Positions 9,497 to 17,939 of a DNA stretch of 64,000 bases are shown here, piece by piece. A program made the position numbers and the translations under genes. The notes below the pieces were generated by a model. It searched no databases and was not told the DNA's origin. It saw nothing but the letters and a program-made list of their open reading frames with translations. This DNA is from VXNE01 sp965248075 (lineage in GTDB: Bacteria > Pseudomonadota > Gammaproteobacteria > Pseudomonadales > Azotimanducaceae): assembly GCA_965248075.1 (NCBI GenBank), contig CBDFIL010000003.1, forward strand, positions 1,116,001 to 1,180,000, in the 5' to 3' direction. Positions within the stretch are counted from its first letter, which is position 1; every line of letters begins with the position of its first letter.

Positions 9497-10399
9497 TCAC
9501 CCGCGCGGGTGGTGTATCGAGTGTAACCGCTTCAACCGATCCCGCGCGACGTGGGTGTAGATCTGCGTGGTCGAGAGGTCCGCGTGACCGAGCATCGCCT
9601 GCACCGCGCGCAGGTCCGCGCCGTGGTTGATGAGGTGCGTCGCGAACGCGTGGCGCAGGGTATGCGGTGAGATCTCGCGGGCGATTCCCGCGTGGCGCGC
9701 GTACCGCTTGATGGCGTGCCAGAAGGTCTGTCGGGTCATGGCGGTACCGCGGTTGCTTGGAAACAGCGCATCGCTCGGGCGGCCCCGCAACAGCGCGGGA
9801 CGTGCCGTGCCCAGATACCGGCCAACCCAGTCAAGCGCCACTTCGCCCACCGGTACCAGGCGCTCCTTGCCGCCCTTGCCCGTCACGCGCACGACGCCCT
9901 GGCGCATGTTGAGGGCGGAAACGGTCAGACCCACCAGTTCCGACACACGCAGCCCCGTCGCGTACAGCACTTCCAGCATGGTCCGGTCGCGGAACGGTGC
10001 CGGGTTGGCGAGCGGGTTCCCGGCATCGGGCGCCGCCAGCAGCGCCTCGACCTCGTTCTCGGCGAGGGATTTCGGTAGCGGACGGCCGAGCAGGGGCTGC
10101 GCCACATCGGCCGTGGGATCGCGCTCGATGCGCCCGGCGTCCACCGCCGTGCGGTAGTAGCCCCGCAGACAGGACAGGAGCCGTGCCGCCGAGCGTGCGG
10201 AGGCGCCGCGCGCATGGCGCTCCCCAAGGTAGCCCTGGATGTCGTACGCCCGGGCGGAATCGAGCCCCCGGTCGAGCCACGTGCGGAACGCGGTCAGGTC
10301 ACGACGATAGGCAGCCAGCGTGTTGGGAGCGAGACCTTTCTGCAGCCACAGCGTGTCGACGTAGGCGTCGATCTCGGGAGCCGGAACGCTCGCGGCCAT
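9497..10399 (-). CDS. xerD: Site-specific tyrosine recombinase XerD
   Basis: Resolves chromosome dimers at dif with XerC. The 300-residue length is typical. The N-terminal SAM-like core-binding domain covers about residues 8-90. Catalytic residues are R151 (ATGLRVSELVGL), K175 (VTGKGGKERL), H246/R249 (SPHTLRHAFATH), H272 (LGHADLST) and the nucleophile Y281 (TQIYTHVA). ATG 10399 is preferred. An in-frame ATG at 10411 lies inside the terminal repeat of the MITE-like element that begins one base upstream of the start, so the element has replaced the native leader. Confidence 0.97.
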   Translation of the reverse strand: MAASVPAPEIDAYVDTLWLQKGLAPNTLAAYRRDLTAFRTWLDRGLDSARAYDIQGYLGERHARGASARSAARLLSCLRGYYRTAVDAGRIERDPTADVAQPLLGRPLPKSLAENEVEALLAAPDAGNPLANPAPFRDRTMLEVLYATGLRVSELVGLTVSALNMRQGVVRVTGKGGKERLVPVGEVALDWVGRYLGTARPALLRGRPSDALFPSNRGTAMTRQTFWHAIKRYARHAGIAREISPHTLRHAFATHLINHGADLRAVQAMLGHADLSTTQIYTHVARDRLKRLHSIHHPRG

Positions 10400-10400
10400 C

Positions 10401-10678
10401 CTAGCCCGCATTTCTCACCAGGCCGCTTGTCGGCGTCAAAAAGCTCTTGGGTTTCACGAAGTTGACCGCGATGTCGATGATCGTGCCGATTGCGCACTGC
10501 GCTGGCCGCGCCCTCGCGGATCTTTTGGCCCCGTGTACACACGGGCCCGTGCGCGCACGTGCTCCCTCAACCGTAGTCCCCGCTATGCTCTCGGTCGGCG
10601 AGCGCGACGCAAGCGTCGTGCGCACAGGACCAAAATCCTCCGCGATCATCACGGCCCCTGGTAAGAAATGCGGGCTAG
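10401..10678. mobile_element. MITE-like non-coding element abutting xerD
   Basis: The ends are inverted repeats: CTAGCCCGCATTTCTCACCA at 10401 onward pairs with the reverse complement ending at 10678, 21 of 22 positions matching. CTAG at both outer edges may be a 4-bp target duplication, leaving 18-bp repeats starting CCCGCATTTCT. The 278-base interior has no convincing gene. I could not name the parent IS; the TIR is reminiscent of IS1380- or IS5-type elements. The rest of the xerD-rplS gap (10679-10725) holds only the hairpins listed next. Confidence 0.6.
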
Positions 10679-10684
10679 TGTCCA

Positions 10685-10722
10685 GGTTGCACAGCAACCC
10701 GATCGCGTCGCACCAGCGACGC
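10685..10722 (-). terminator. Two hairpins just downstream of rplS
   Basis: GCGTCGC-ACCA-GCGACGC (10705-10722, perfect 7 bp) lies 3 bases past the rplS stop and is followed by GGTTGC-ACA-GCAACC (10685-10699). There is no U tract, so intrinsic termination is uncertain; they may mark the 3' end of the ribosomal operon. Confidence 0.35.
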
Positions 10723-10725
10723 GCC

Positions 10726-11076
10726 CTACACCTTTTCCTTGATGCGCGCGGCGCGGCCGGACAGCGCTCGCAGGTAGTAGAGCTTGGCCTGGCGCACGTC
10801 GCCGCGGCGCTTCACTTCGACACCCGCGATGAGCGGGCTGTGCGTCTGGAACGAGCGCTCGACACCCACCCCGTGGGAGATCTTGCGCACCGTGAAGGAC
10901 GAATTGAGGCCGCGATTGCGCTTGCCGATCACGACGCCCTCGAAGGCCTGCAGGCGCTCCCGGGCGCCTTCGCGTACCCGCACGCGCACCGACACGGTGT
11001 CGCCGGGACCGAACTCCGGTATGTCGGAGCGCATCTGTTCGTTTTCCAGCTGTTCGATGATCTTGTTGCGACGCAT
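10726..11076 (-). CDS. rplS: 50S ribosomal protein L19
   Basis: A 116-residue L19, starting MRRNKIIEQLENEQMRSDIP with the conserved FGPGDTVSVRVRV, FEGVVIGKRNRGLNSSFTV and GVGVERSFQTHSPLI segments. L19 sits at the 30S-50S interface. The ATG at 11076 follows the trmD stop by 4 bases. It is the last gene of the rpsP-rimM-trmD-rplS operon, in the canonical order. Confidence 0.98.
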   Translation of the reverse strand: MRRNKIIEQLENEQMRSDIPEFGPGDTVSVRVRVREGARERLQAFEGVVIGKRNRGLNSSFTVRKISHGVGVERSFQTHSPLIAGVEVKRRGDVRQAKLYYLRALSGRAARIKEKV

Positions 11077-11080
11077 GGGT

Positions 11081-11848
11081 CTACTCCACTGTGTCTGCGA
11101 TACACGTATCGGCGATGAATTCCTGTAGCAGCAGGCGGTCGTCCGCGCCGAGCCCGCGCGTCGCGAGCAGGTCCGGACGCCTCTGCCAGGTGCGTCCGAG
11201 CGCCTCCTTGCGCCGCCAGCGGGCGACCGCGCCATGGTCGCCCCCGAGCAGCACAGCGGGGACGGCATCGCCGCCGTACCGCGCTGGCCGCGTGTAGTGC
11301 GGGTGGTCGAGGAGGCCGTCGGCATGCGACTCGCCGATGACCGATTCCGCGTTCCCGAGGGTCCCGGGCAAGAGCCGTGCCACGGCATCGAGCACCACCA
11401 TCACCGCGAGTTCGCCGCCGCTCAGGACGAAGTCCCCGAGGGACAGCTCGCGGTCCACCTGTTGACGAACGAAGCGCTCGTCCACTCCCTCGTAGCGTCC
11501 CGCCACGAAGACGAGGTTGTCCATCCCGGCGAGCTCTTCCGCGACGCGATGATCGAAGCGCTCGCCCTGGGGCGACATGAACACCGCCGTGACCGGACCG
11601 GGGGCGGCCGCCCGGGCCGCGTCGAGGGCGCGCGTCAGCGGCTCCGGCTTCATCACCATGCCAGGTCCGCCGCCGTACGGACGGTCGTCGACCGTGGCAT
11701 GACGGTCGTCGGCATGGTCGCGCAGGTCGATGATGCGCAGGGACAGCAGACCCCGGGCAATCGCGCGGCCGACGACGCCCTCGCCGCCGTCGGGGCCCGT
11801 GAACGCCTCGAACATGCCGGGGAAGATGCTGATCGCCGCGGTCCACAT
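11081..11848 (-). CDS. trmD: tRNA (guanine-N1-)-methyltransferase
   Basis: Makes m1G37 in tRNAs with SAM, preventing +1 frameshifting. A 255-residue protein starting MWTAAISIFPGMFEAF. The SPOUT trefoil-knot signatures are visible: PYGGGPGMVMKPEPL, CGRYEGVDERF-like AGRYEGVDERFV, LSLGDFVLSGGELA and GNAESVIGESHADGLLDHPH. It sits 4 bases after rimM and 4 bases before rplS, so translation is tightly coupled. Confidence 0.98.
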   Translation of the reverse strand: MWTAAISIFPGMFEAFTGPDGGEGVVGRAIARGLLSLRIIDLRDHADDRHATVDDRPYGGGPGMVMKPEPLTRALDAARAAAPGPVTAVFMSPQGERFDHRVAEELAGMDNLVFVAGRYEGVDERFVRQQVDRELSLGDFVLSGGELAVMVVLDAVARLLPGTLGNAESVIGESHADGLLDHPHYTRPARYGGDAVPAVLLGGDHGAVARWRRKEALGRTWQRRPDLLATRGLGADDRLLLQEFIADTCIADTVE

Positions 11849-11852
11849 GACT

Positions 11853-12413
11853 TCAGAAGTCCTTGTCCCAATCGACCGTGATGACGCCACGCGCGAGATC
11901 CACCTCACGCACCACCTGTTCGATGAACGGGACGAGCCGCTCGCGCTCCGGGTCCCGCACGACAAGCGCATCGTTGGCGCCCGTCGCCAGCAGGTTGTCC
12001 ACGCGGCCGAGAGGTTCGCCGGTAACCGTGGTGACGGTCAGTCCAATGAGGTCGCGCCAGTAGTATTCGTCCGGTCCCGGGGGTGGGAGGACCGCCTCCG
12101 CCACACCCACCAGGGTGCCACGCAAGGCTGCGGCCGCGTCCCGGTCCGTCACGCCGGCCATGCGGCAGCGGTACCCGTCGCCGTGCGGAAGGACCGTTTC
12201 GACAGCGGCCTCCCGCCACGGGCCCTCCGCAGAGCGCAGGTGCCAGGGTCCATAGCCAAGGATGTTCTCCCGCGGGTCGGTATAGGACGTGACACGCACC
12301 CAGCCGCGAACCCCGTACGCGCCTGCGACGCGGCCGACGACCATCATGCCGCCCTCGTCCGACGCGGATGCGTCGGAGCCATCGGGCACCGCCTGTTGCG
12401 CCGCAACGCTCAT
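11853..12413 (-). CDS. rimM: Ribosome maturation factor RimM
   Basis: A 30S assembly factor that binds S19. Of 186 residues, the RimM N-terminal barrel is VVGRVAGAYGVRGWVRVTSY (about residues 25-44), followed by a PRC-barrel domain containing EYYWRDLIGLTVTT and VDWDKDF at the end. ATG 12413 (MSVAAQQAVPDG) was chosen; upstream in-frame sequence is low-complexity Arg/Pro. Third gene of the operon. Confidence 0.96.
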   Translation of the reverse strand: MSVAAQQAVPDGSDASASDEGGMMVVGRVAGAYGVRGWVRVTSYTDPRENILGYGPWHLRSAEGPWREAAVETVLPHGDGYRCRMAGVTDRDAAAALRGTLVGVAEAVLPPPGPDEYYWRDLIGLTVTTVTGEPLGRVDNLLATGANDALVVRDPERERLVPFIEQVVREVDLARGVITVDWDKDF

Positions 12414-12447
12414 ATTTCGCTCTTGCCGCCGAACGGCGACAGTGGCC

Positions 12448-12711
12448 TCAGCCCGACTGGGCCGCCGCGGCCCGCCTGGCACCGTCGATGAGCTGCTTCG
12501 CCCGCTCGGTGGGGATCGCCCCCACCGACAACCAGTAGTCGGCGCGCTCGAGGTCGACGCGCATCCGCTCGTCCTGCCCCTGAGCCACGGGGTTGTAGAA
12601 GCCGATGCGTTCGATGAACCGACCGTCCCGCCGCGCCGCCTTGTCCGCGACGGTTACGTGAAAGAACGGGTTCTTCCTGGCGCCATGTCTCGCGAGTCGA
12701 ATCGTGACCAT
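12448..12711 (-). CDS. rpsP: 30S ribosomal protein S16
   Basis: S16 of 87 residues: MVTIRLARHGARKNPFFHVT and RRDGRFIERIGFYNP are diagnostic. It is the first gene of the leftward rpsP-rimM-trmD-rplS operon, with ffh immediately upstream on the same strand. Length and sequence are ordinary. Confidence 0.98.
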   Translation of the reverse strand: MVTIRLARHGARKNPFFHVTVADKAARRDGRFIERIGFYNPVAQGQDERMRVDLERADYWLSVGAIPTERAKQLIDGARRAAAAQSG

Positions 12712-12737
12712 GGGCTATCTTCTCGAAAAGGTGCGGC

Positions 12738-12743
12738 ATTCTA
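12738..12743 (-). promoter_or_regulatory. Predicted -10 box of the rpsP operon
   Basis: Minus strand TAGAAT, 27 bases upstream of the rpsP start and 40 bases past the ffh stop. The -35 region is poor. It would allow rpsP to be transcribed independently of ffh. Confidence 0.4.
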
Positions 12744-12782
12744 CAAGACGCCGCTGCGCGTGGGAACTTTGCGGGCGTGGCG

Positions 12783-14165
12783 TCAGCGGCGCCGGCGACC
12801 TCGACCCGCCGCGCCCTGCGCCTGTCCCTGGGCGTTCAGCGCACGCATCATCTTCTCCATGCCACCCTTGCGGGAGACCTTCTTCATCGTGCGCTGCATC
12901 TGCCTGTGTTCCTTCAGGAGGCGGTTGACCTCCTGTATGCGGGTGCCGCTGCCGACGGAGATCCTGCGCTTGCGGGAGCCGTTGATGACCTCGGGATAGC
13001 GTCGCTCCTGCGGCGTCATCGAGTCGATGATGGCTTCCATGCGCCGCAGCCGCGTCGCGTCCAGTCCGGCCTGGGCGGCCGGCGGCATGCGACCCATCCC
13101 CGGGAGCTTGTCGAGCATGTTCTCGATGCCACCGAGGTTGGCCATCTGTCCAAGCTGCTCGCGCAGGTCCTCGAGATCGAACTTCTGGCCGCGCCCCATC
13201 TTCCTGACCAGCCGGCGGGCCTGGGTCTTGTCGACCTTGCGGTCGGCTTCCTCGATCAATGTCAGGACGTCGCCCATGCCGAGGATGCGCGATGCGATGC
13301 GATCCGGATGGAACGGCTCGAGACCGTCGGTCTTCTCGCCGGTGCCGAGGAACTTGATGGGCTTGCCCGTCAGAGCCCGCACCGACAGCGCGGCACCGCC
13401 CCGGGAGTCGCCGTCCGCCTTGGCGAGCACGACCCCGGTGAGCGGGAGCGCCCGGTCGAACGCCTTCGCCGTGGCGGCGGCATCCTGTCCCGTCATGGCG
13501 TCCACGACGAACAGGGTCTCGACCGGCGACAGCGCCGCGTGCAGATCCGCGATCTCGGTCATCATCTCCGCGTCGACCGCCAGGCGGCCCGCCGTATCGA
13601 CGATCAGGACATCGTCGAAGTGGGCCTTCGCATCGTCGAGCGCCCGTTGTGCGATGGCGACCGGACGTTCCCCGGCATCGCTCGCGATGAACCGCGCGCC
13701 GGTCTCGTCGGCAAGGGTGTGCAACTGCTCGATCGCCGCGGGCCGATAGACGTCGGCGCTCACGAGAGCGACCTTTTTCTTCTCGCGTTCCATGAGCAGG
13801 CGCGCGAGCTTGGCGGCGGTCGTCGTCTTGCCGGCCCCCTGCAACCCCGCCATGAGCACCACGGCGGGCGGCGCCGCCGACAGGTCGAGGGCATCGTTCG
13901 CCGCCCCCATGAGCGCCGTCAATTCGTCACGGACGATGCCGACGAACGCCTCGCCCGGATTGACGGCGGACGTCACCGCGGTGCCTACCGCCTTGCGTTG
14001 CACCGCGCCCGTGAAAGAGCGCACCACCTCGAGGGAAACGTCCGCCTCGATCAGCGCCATGCGCACGTCGCGCACCGACGCGCTCACGTTCTCCTCCGTG
14101 AGATAGGCCTTCCCCGAAAGCCCGCGCAGCGTCTGCGTGAGGCGATCGCTCAAACTCTCGAACAT
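12783..14165 (-). CDS. ffh: Signal recognition particle GTPase Ffh
   Basis: The SRP54 homologue that targets nascent membrane proteins with 4.5S RNA. It has 460 residues. The N domain is 1-90, and the G domain has G1 GLQGAGKTTTAAKL (107-120), DTAGRLAVDAEMM and TKxD-like LAKADGDSRGG. The methionine-rich M domain is about 325-430, ending in a Gly/Arg-rich tail. ATG 14165 is preceded by GAGGAG. No ffs (4.5S RNA) gene was recognised in the window. Confidence 0.97.
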   Translation of the reverse strand: MFESLSDRLTQTLRGLSGKAYLTEENVSASVRDVRMALIEADVSLEVVRSFTGAVQRKAVGTAVTSAVNPGEAFVGIVRDELTALMGAANDALDLSAAPPAVVLMAGLQGAGKTTTAAKLARLLMEREKKKVALVSADVYRPAAIEQLHTLADETGARFIASDAGERPVAIAQRALDDAKAHFDDVLIVDTAGRLAVDAEMMTEIADLHAALSPVETLFVVDAMTGQDAAATAKAFDRALPLTGVVLAKADGDSRGGAALSVRALTGKPIKFLGTGEKTDGLEPFHPDRIASRILGMGDVLTLIEEADRKVDKTQARRLVRKMGRGQKFDLEDLREQLGQMANLGGIENMLDKLPGMGRMPPAAQAGLDATRLRRMEAIIDSMTPQERRYPEVINGSRKRRISVGSGTRIQEVNRLLKEHRQMQRTMKKVSRKGGMEKMMRALNAQGQAQGAAGRGRRRR

Positions 14166-14220
14166 GCGCGTCTCCTCGCTCTTCGGGGTCGCTCTTCGGG
14201 TCGCTCTGGGGGGCGCGGCG

Positions 14221-14226
14221 ATTATA
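14221..14226 (-). promoter_or_regulatory. Predicted -10 box of ffh
   Basis: Perfect TATAAT on the minus strand 55 bases upstream of the ffh start. No good -35 hexamer is visible 17 bases further up. Confidence 0.45.
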
Positions 14227-14656
14227 GCGGACGGTCCGGGTGGACGATGGGAAACCCCGGTGCACATGCCCATCCGATGCCGGCGCTTGCGTTTTGATAG
14301 GCTCAGGCAGCGGCGTCTGAGAAAGGGGCGGCCCGGCGCCGGGCCAGGAGCTTGCGCCGTAGAAATTTCGCGCCAGCGAAACTTCCAACGCGACCGTGAG
14401 GTCGCGCCAGGAGCCAGTAGCGGTTGCAAGTAAAGAATGAAGTCCTGCCGGCCTCGCCGGGCTGGAACGATGCGCCCGCGATATGTCAGACTCGGCGCAT
14501 CTTGGTCGCCGCGCTACGCCGCGCCTTGACCGTGCCGCAGAACCAACCCGCCCCGTCCGGGCTTCCCGGCCACCCCGCCGGCGGGCCGACGCCTCCTGCC
14601 CTGCGCGTGGGCTCCGCTCGAGAAGGCGGTCTGTCCGCGCCCGCCTCGACGCAACC
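14227..14656. other. ffh-corB divergent intergenic region
   Basis: No gene recognised. It contains several GC-rich palindromes, including GGCCCGGCGCCGGGCC near 14333 and a GCGACC/GGTCGC pair near 14390. In related genomes ypjD (cytochrome c assembly-like) lies here; there is no room for it and no remnant was seen. The region must hold the corB promoter, which I could not place. Confidence 0.4.
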
Positions 14657-15928
14657 ATGACCGGGGACGCCTCGCCCGCGCTCCTGATCGGGATTCTCCT
14701 CGCGCTCACGCTCGCCTCCGCGTACTTCTCGGGCAGCGAGACCGCGATGATGGCGCTCAACCGCTACCGCCTGATGCACCGCGCCAAGCAGGGGCAACGC
14801 GGCCCGCAGAGGGTGCGCCGCCTGCTCGGGCGCACGGATCGCCTCCTCGGCGTCATCCTGATCGGCAACAACCTGGTGAACTTCGGCGCCGCCACCGTGT
14901 TCACGCTCGTCTGGATCCGGGTGTTCGGGGAGTCCAGCGCCTGGCTCGCGCCGATTCCGCTCACCATCTGGTTCCTGATCTTCGCCGAGGTGGCCCCGAA
15001 GACGCTCGCGGCCGCCCGCCCGGAACAGATCGCCTACCCCTCGTCGTACTTCCTCGAGCCTCTTCTGAAGCTGCTCCACCCCGTGGTGGTCTTCGTCAAC
15101 GCCATAGCGAACTTCGTCGTCAAGCCGTTCGTCTCGAGCGCGTCGAACTCCGAGCGCCTGACGCTTGACGAACTGCGCACGGTAGTCAACGAGGGCGCCG
15201 GCATCTCCGGCCACCGCCAGGACATGCTGCTCGGTATCCTCGACCTTGAGAAGGTGACCGTGGACGACATCATGGTGCCCCGCTCGGAGATCGCGAGCAT
15301 CGACCTCGACGACCCGCACGAGGAGATCGTCGAACAGCTCCTGAACTCACAGCACACGCGGCTGCCGGTGCTGCGCGAGACCGAGAACGAAGTGCTCGGC
15401 ATGCTGCACCTGCGGCGGGCGGGGCGCTTCCTCACCAAGGAGCACTTCACCCGCGCCGACCTGCTGGCCGAGACGGAGGAGCCCTATTTCGTCCCGGCCG
15501 GTACGCCCCTGCACACCCAGCTCTTCAACTTCCAGAAGGAGAAGAGCCGCATCGCGCTGGTGGTCGACGAGTACGGCGACATCCAGGGCATCGTGACGCT
15601 GGAGGACATCCTCGAAGAGATCGTCGGCGAGTTCACCACCGATTTCGCCTCGAACGTCTCGGAGATCCATCCGCAACCGGACGGGTCGTACTTCATCGAA
15701 GGCATGGCGCTCCTGCGCGACGTTAACCGGGTTCTGTCGTGGTCGCTGCCGACCGGCGGACCGCGCACGCTGAACGGCCTCGTGGTGGAGCACCTCGAGT
15801 TCATCCCGGAGTCGAACGTGTGCCTGCGGGTGGGCAACTACCTGATGGAAACGCTGCAGATCACCGACAACGTCGTGCGCAGCGTGAAGGTGCGGCGGGT
15901 GGCAACCGAAGAGGAACCGAGCGGCTGA
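14657..15928 (+). CDS. CorB/YfjD-like HlyC/CorC (CNNM) family membrane protein
   Basis: A putative Mg2+/Co2+ transporter-associated protein of the CNNM family. Of 423 residues, the DUF21 membrane domain covers about 1-160 with hydrophobic helices at ALLIGILLALTLASAYF, LGVILIGNNLVNFGAATVF and IPLTIWFLIFAEVAP; SGSETAMMALNRYRL is the family's polar motif. A CBS pair follows (DIMVPRSEIASIDLD to VTLEDILEEIVGEF, about 205-330), then a CorC_HlyC C-terminal domain (345-418). ATG 14657 starts just before the first helix. Position beside ffh is as for PA3748 and E. coli yfjD. Confidence 0.93.
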   Translation: MTGDASPALLIGILLALTLASAYFSGSETAMMALNRYRLMHRAKQGQRGPQRVRRLLGRTDRLLGVILIGNNLVNFGAATVFTLVWIRVFGESSAWLAPIPLTIWFLIFAEVAPKTLAAARPEQIAYPSSYFLEPLLKLLHPVVVFVNAIANFVVKPFVSSASNSERLTLDELRTVVNEGAGISGHRQDMLLGILDLEKVTVDDIMVPRSEIASIDLDDPHEEIVEQLLNSQHTRLPVLRETENEVLGMLHLRRAGRFLTKEHFTRADLLAETEEPYFVPAGTPLHTQLFNFQKEKSRIALVVDEYGDIQGIVTLEDILEEIVGEFTTDFASNVSEIHPQPDGSYFIEGMALLRDVNRVLSWSLPTGGPRTLNGLVVEHLEFIPESNVCLRVGNYLMETLQITDNVVRSVKVRRVATEEEPSG

Positions 15929-16018
15929 CGGCGGACCGCGCGCCGCGTCCGCCACCCGGTACTGCGGCACCCGCAGACGGTGCCGGCGCTCAGGCGCCGG
16001 CAACCTGCGCCGATCCCC

Positions 16019-17746
16019 TCAACGATGGATTTTCCAGCGCCGGTTCACCGCGGAGACGATGGCGGACAGCGATGCCGTGATCGTGTTCCGGCTCACGCCG
16101 ATTCCGTGGCAGCGGGCGTCCCCGTCGTCGATCGTCAAGAGACAGATCGCCGTCGCGTCCTTGCCCGTGGACAGCGAGTGCTCGCGATAGTCGATGATGT
16201 TGAGCGGCTCGTTGAGCGTTGCCACCATGCCGTTGACGAACGCCTCGATCGGACCGCTGCCCTCGCCCGTGATGTCCACGCGCTGATCCGACACCTCGAG
16301 GTGCGCGACGCAACGCTGCGCGTTGGCCTCGCCGTGGGTGAGGTCGTAGTCGACGAGCCGGTAGGGGCCGTCGTCGACGACATATTCGTCGATGAGCGCG
16401 TCGAAGATCTCCTGGGAGCGTATCTCGCGATCGAGCCGTTCGGTCATCGCCTGCACGACCGACGAGAACTCGACGAGCATGTCGCGCGGCAGCGCCACGC
16501 CGAAGCGTTCCTCGAGGATGAAGCCGATGCCGCCCTTGCCCGACTGGCTGTTGACGCGCACGGTCTCCTTGTAGGACGAACCCACGTCCGCGGGATCGAT
16601 CGGCAGGTAGGGCACCTCCCACGACTTCTCCACAAGATGCGCCATGCCCTTGCGGATGGCGTCCTGGTGCGAGCCTGAAAACGCCGTGAACACGAGGTCC
16701 CCCGCGTACGGGTGCCGTTCGTGCACGGGCAGCTTGTTGATCTCCTCGACGGTCGCGCGGATGCGCGGCATGTCGCGAAAATCGAGTTCCGGATCCACCC
16801 CCTGCGAGAAGAGGTTCATCGCCACCGTGACGATGTCGCAGTTGCCGGTGCGCTCACCGTTGCCGAACAGCGTGCCTTCCACCCGCTCCGCGCCGGCCAT
16901 GAGCGCGAGCTCGGTGGCGGCGACCCCGGTGCCGCGGTCGTTGTGCGTGTGCAGGCTGACCACGACGCTGTCGCGCGCCGGGAAGTGCCGGCAGAACCAT
17001 TCGATCTGGTCCGCATAGATGTTCGGCGTCGCCATCTCCACCGTGGAGGGCAGGTTGACGATCATCTTCTCGTCCGCCGTCGCGCCCCACTCCTCGGCCA
17101 CCGCCGCGCAGATGTCCACCGCGAAGTCGAGTTCCGTGCCGGTAAAGCTCTCCGGGGAGTACTCGAAGACGACGTTCGAACCCGACAGCGCCGAGAGACC
17201 GTCCCGGACGATCCGCGTGCCTTCCACGGCGAGATCGACAATGCCCTGGCGCCCCATCCCGAACACCACCCGGCGTTGCAGCGCCGAGGTCGAGTTGTAG
17301 AGGTGAAAGATGATGTTCGGTGCGCCGTCGAGGGCCTCCACCGTGCGGCGGATCAGCTCCTCGCGCGCCTGGCAGAGCACCTGGACGGTGACGTGCGGCG
17401 GGATCCTGCCCTCGCCCACGATGCGCCGGATGAAGTCGAAATCCGGTTGCGACGCCGCCGGGAAGCCGACCTCGATCTCCTTCAGTCCCACGTCGAGCAG
17501 GAGGTCCCACATCCTGAGCTTCTCGGCGACATTCATCGGATCGATGAGCGCCTGGTTGCCGTCCCGGAGGTCCACGCTGCACCAGCGCGGCGGACGATCG
17601 AGCACCGCGCTCGGCCAGGTGCGGTCGGGCAGATCGACGGGTTGGAAGGGGCGGTACTTCTCGTGCGGCATGGCGCCGGCGCGGGCGCCCGCGGCACCCA
17701 CGGCAAACGCCGGGTGCGGTGTCGATTCCATTGGCTGCGAAGTCAT
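16019..17746 (-). CDS. leuA: 2-isopropylmalate synthase
   Basis: The first committed step of leucine synthesis (acetyl-CoA plus 2-ketoisovalerate). It has 575 residues. The HMGL-like TIM barrel carries VDLRDGNQALIDPM (58-71) and metal-binding SLHTHNDRGTG; the C-terminal LeuA dimer/regulatory domain (last ~130 residues) includes EGSGPIEAFVNGM, the leucine-feedback domain. It belongs to the longer type-2 LeuA class (as in actinobacteria). ATG 17746 has GAGAGG upstream. A leucine-rich leader peptide precedes it, so expression is probably leucine-responsive. Confidence 0.95.
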   Translation of the reverse strand: MTSQPMESTPHPAFAVGAAGARAGAMPHEKYRPFQPVDLPDRTWPSAVLDRPPRWCSVDLRDGNQALIDPMNVAEKLRMWDLLLDVGLKEIEVGFPAASQPDFDFIRRIVGEGRIPPHVTVQVLCQAREELIRRTVEALDGAPNIIFHLYNSTSALQRRVVFGMGRQGIVDLAVEGTRIVRDGLSALSGSNVVFEYSPESFTGTELDFAVDICAAVAEEWGATADEKMIVNLPSTVEMATPNIYADQIEWFCRHFPARDSVVVSLHTHNDRGTGVAATELALMAGAERVEGTLFGNGERTGNCDIVTVAMNLFSQGVDPELDFRDMPRIRATVEEINKLPVHERHPYAGDLVFTAFSGSHQDAIRKGMAHLVEKSWEVPYLPIDPADVGSSYKETVRVNSQSGKGGIGFILEERFGVALPRDMLVEFSSVVQAMTERLDREIRSQEIFDALIDEYVVDDGPYRLVDYDLTHGEANAQRCVAHLEVSDQRVDITGEGSGPIEAFVNGMVATLNEPLNIIDYREHSLSTGKDATAICLLTIDDGDARCHGIGVSRNTITASLSAIVSAVNRRWKIHR

Positions 17747-17832
17747 GACAAACCTCTCGACTCTCGTTTGGTAACGGTCTAAGGAGCTTCGGTCGAGCGG
17801 GCGTGAGCCCTTGTTGGAAGGATGAGTGCCGG

Positions 17833-17895
17833 CTAAGCCGGCAGCAGAAGCAGCAGGCGCTGGGAGCGAATCGAGATTACGGGCAAGGAGGTCAT
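17833..17895 (-). CDS. leuL: Putative leucine attenuator leader peptide
   Basis: A 20-codon frame on the minus strand upstream of leuA: MTSLPVISIRSQRLLLLLPA. Five consecutive leucine codons (CTG CTG CTT CTG CTG) near the end are the hallmark of a leu operon leader. The stop codon is inside a GCCGGC-TTA-GCCGGC hairpin, and a second hairpin (GGGC-TCAC-GCCC) follows before leuA. No clear U tract was seen, so whether control is by transcription attenuation or by coupling is open. There is no Shine-Dalgarno: the ATG lies 10 bases after the -10 box, so the leader may be translated from a nearly leaderless mRNA. Too short for family confirmation. Confidence 0.65.
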   Translation of the reverse strand: MTSLPVISIRSQRLLLLLPA

Positions 17896-17905
17896 GTCGG
17901 CGAGC

Positions 17906-17933
17906 ACTATACTCGGGTTGCAGGCTTTGTCCA
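17906..17933 (-). promoter_or_regulatory. Predicted leuL-leuA promoter
   Basis: Minus strand TGGACA (17933-17928; 5 of 6 to consensus), 16 bases, TATAGT (17911-17906; 5 of 6). It starts 6 bases past the stop of the upstream fic gene, so leuA has its own promoter. Confidence 0.6.
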
Positions 17934-17939
17934 GCAGAC

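Noticed and set aside
14227..14656. 4.5S RNA gene or another structured RNA next to ffh
   Set aside because: The conserved GGTCCGGAAGGAAGC loop of the SRP RNA is absent; only GC palindromes are present.
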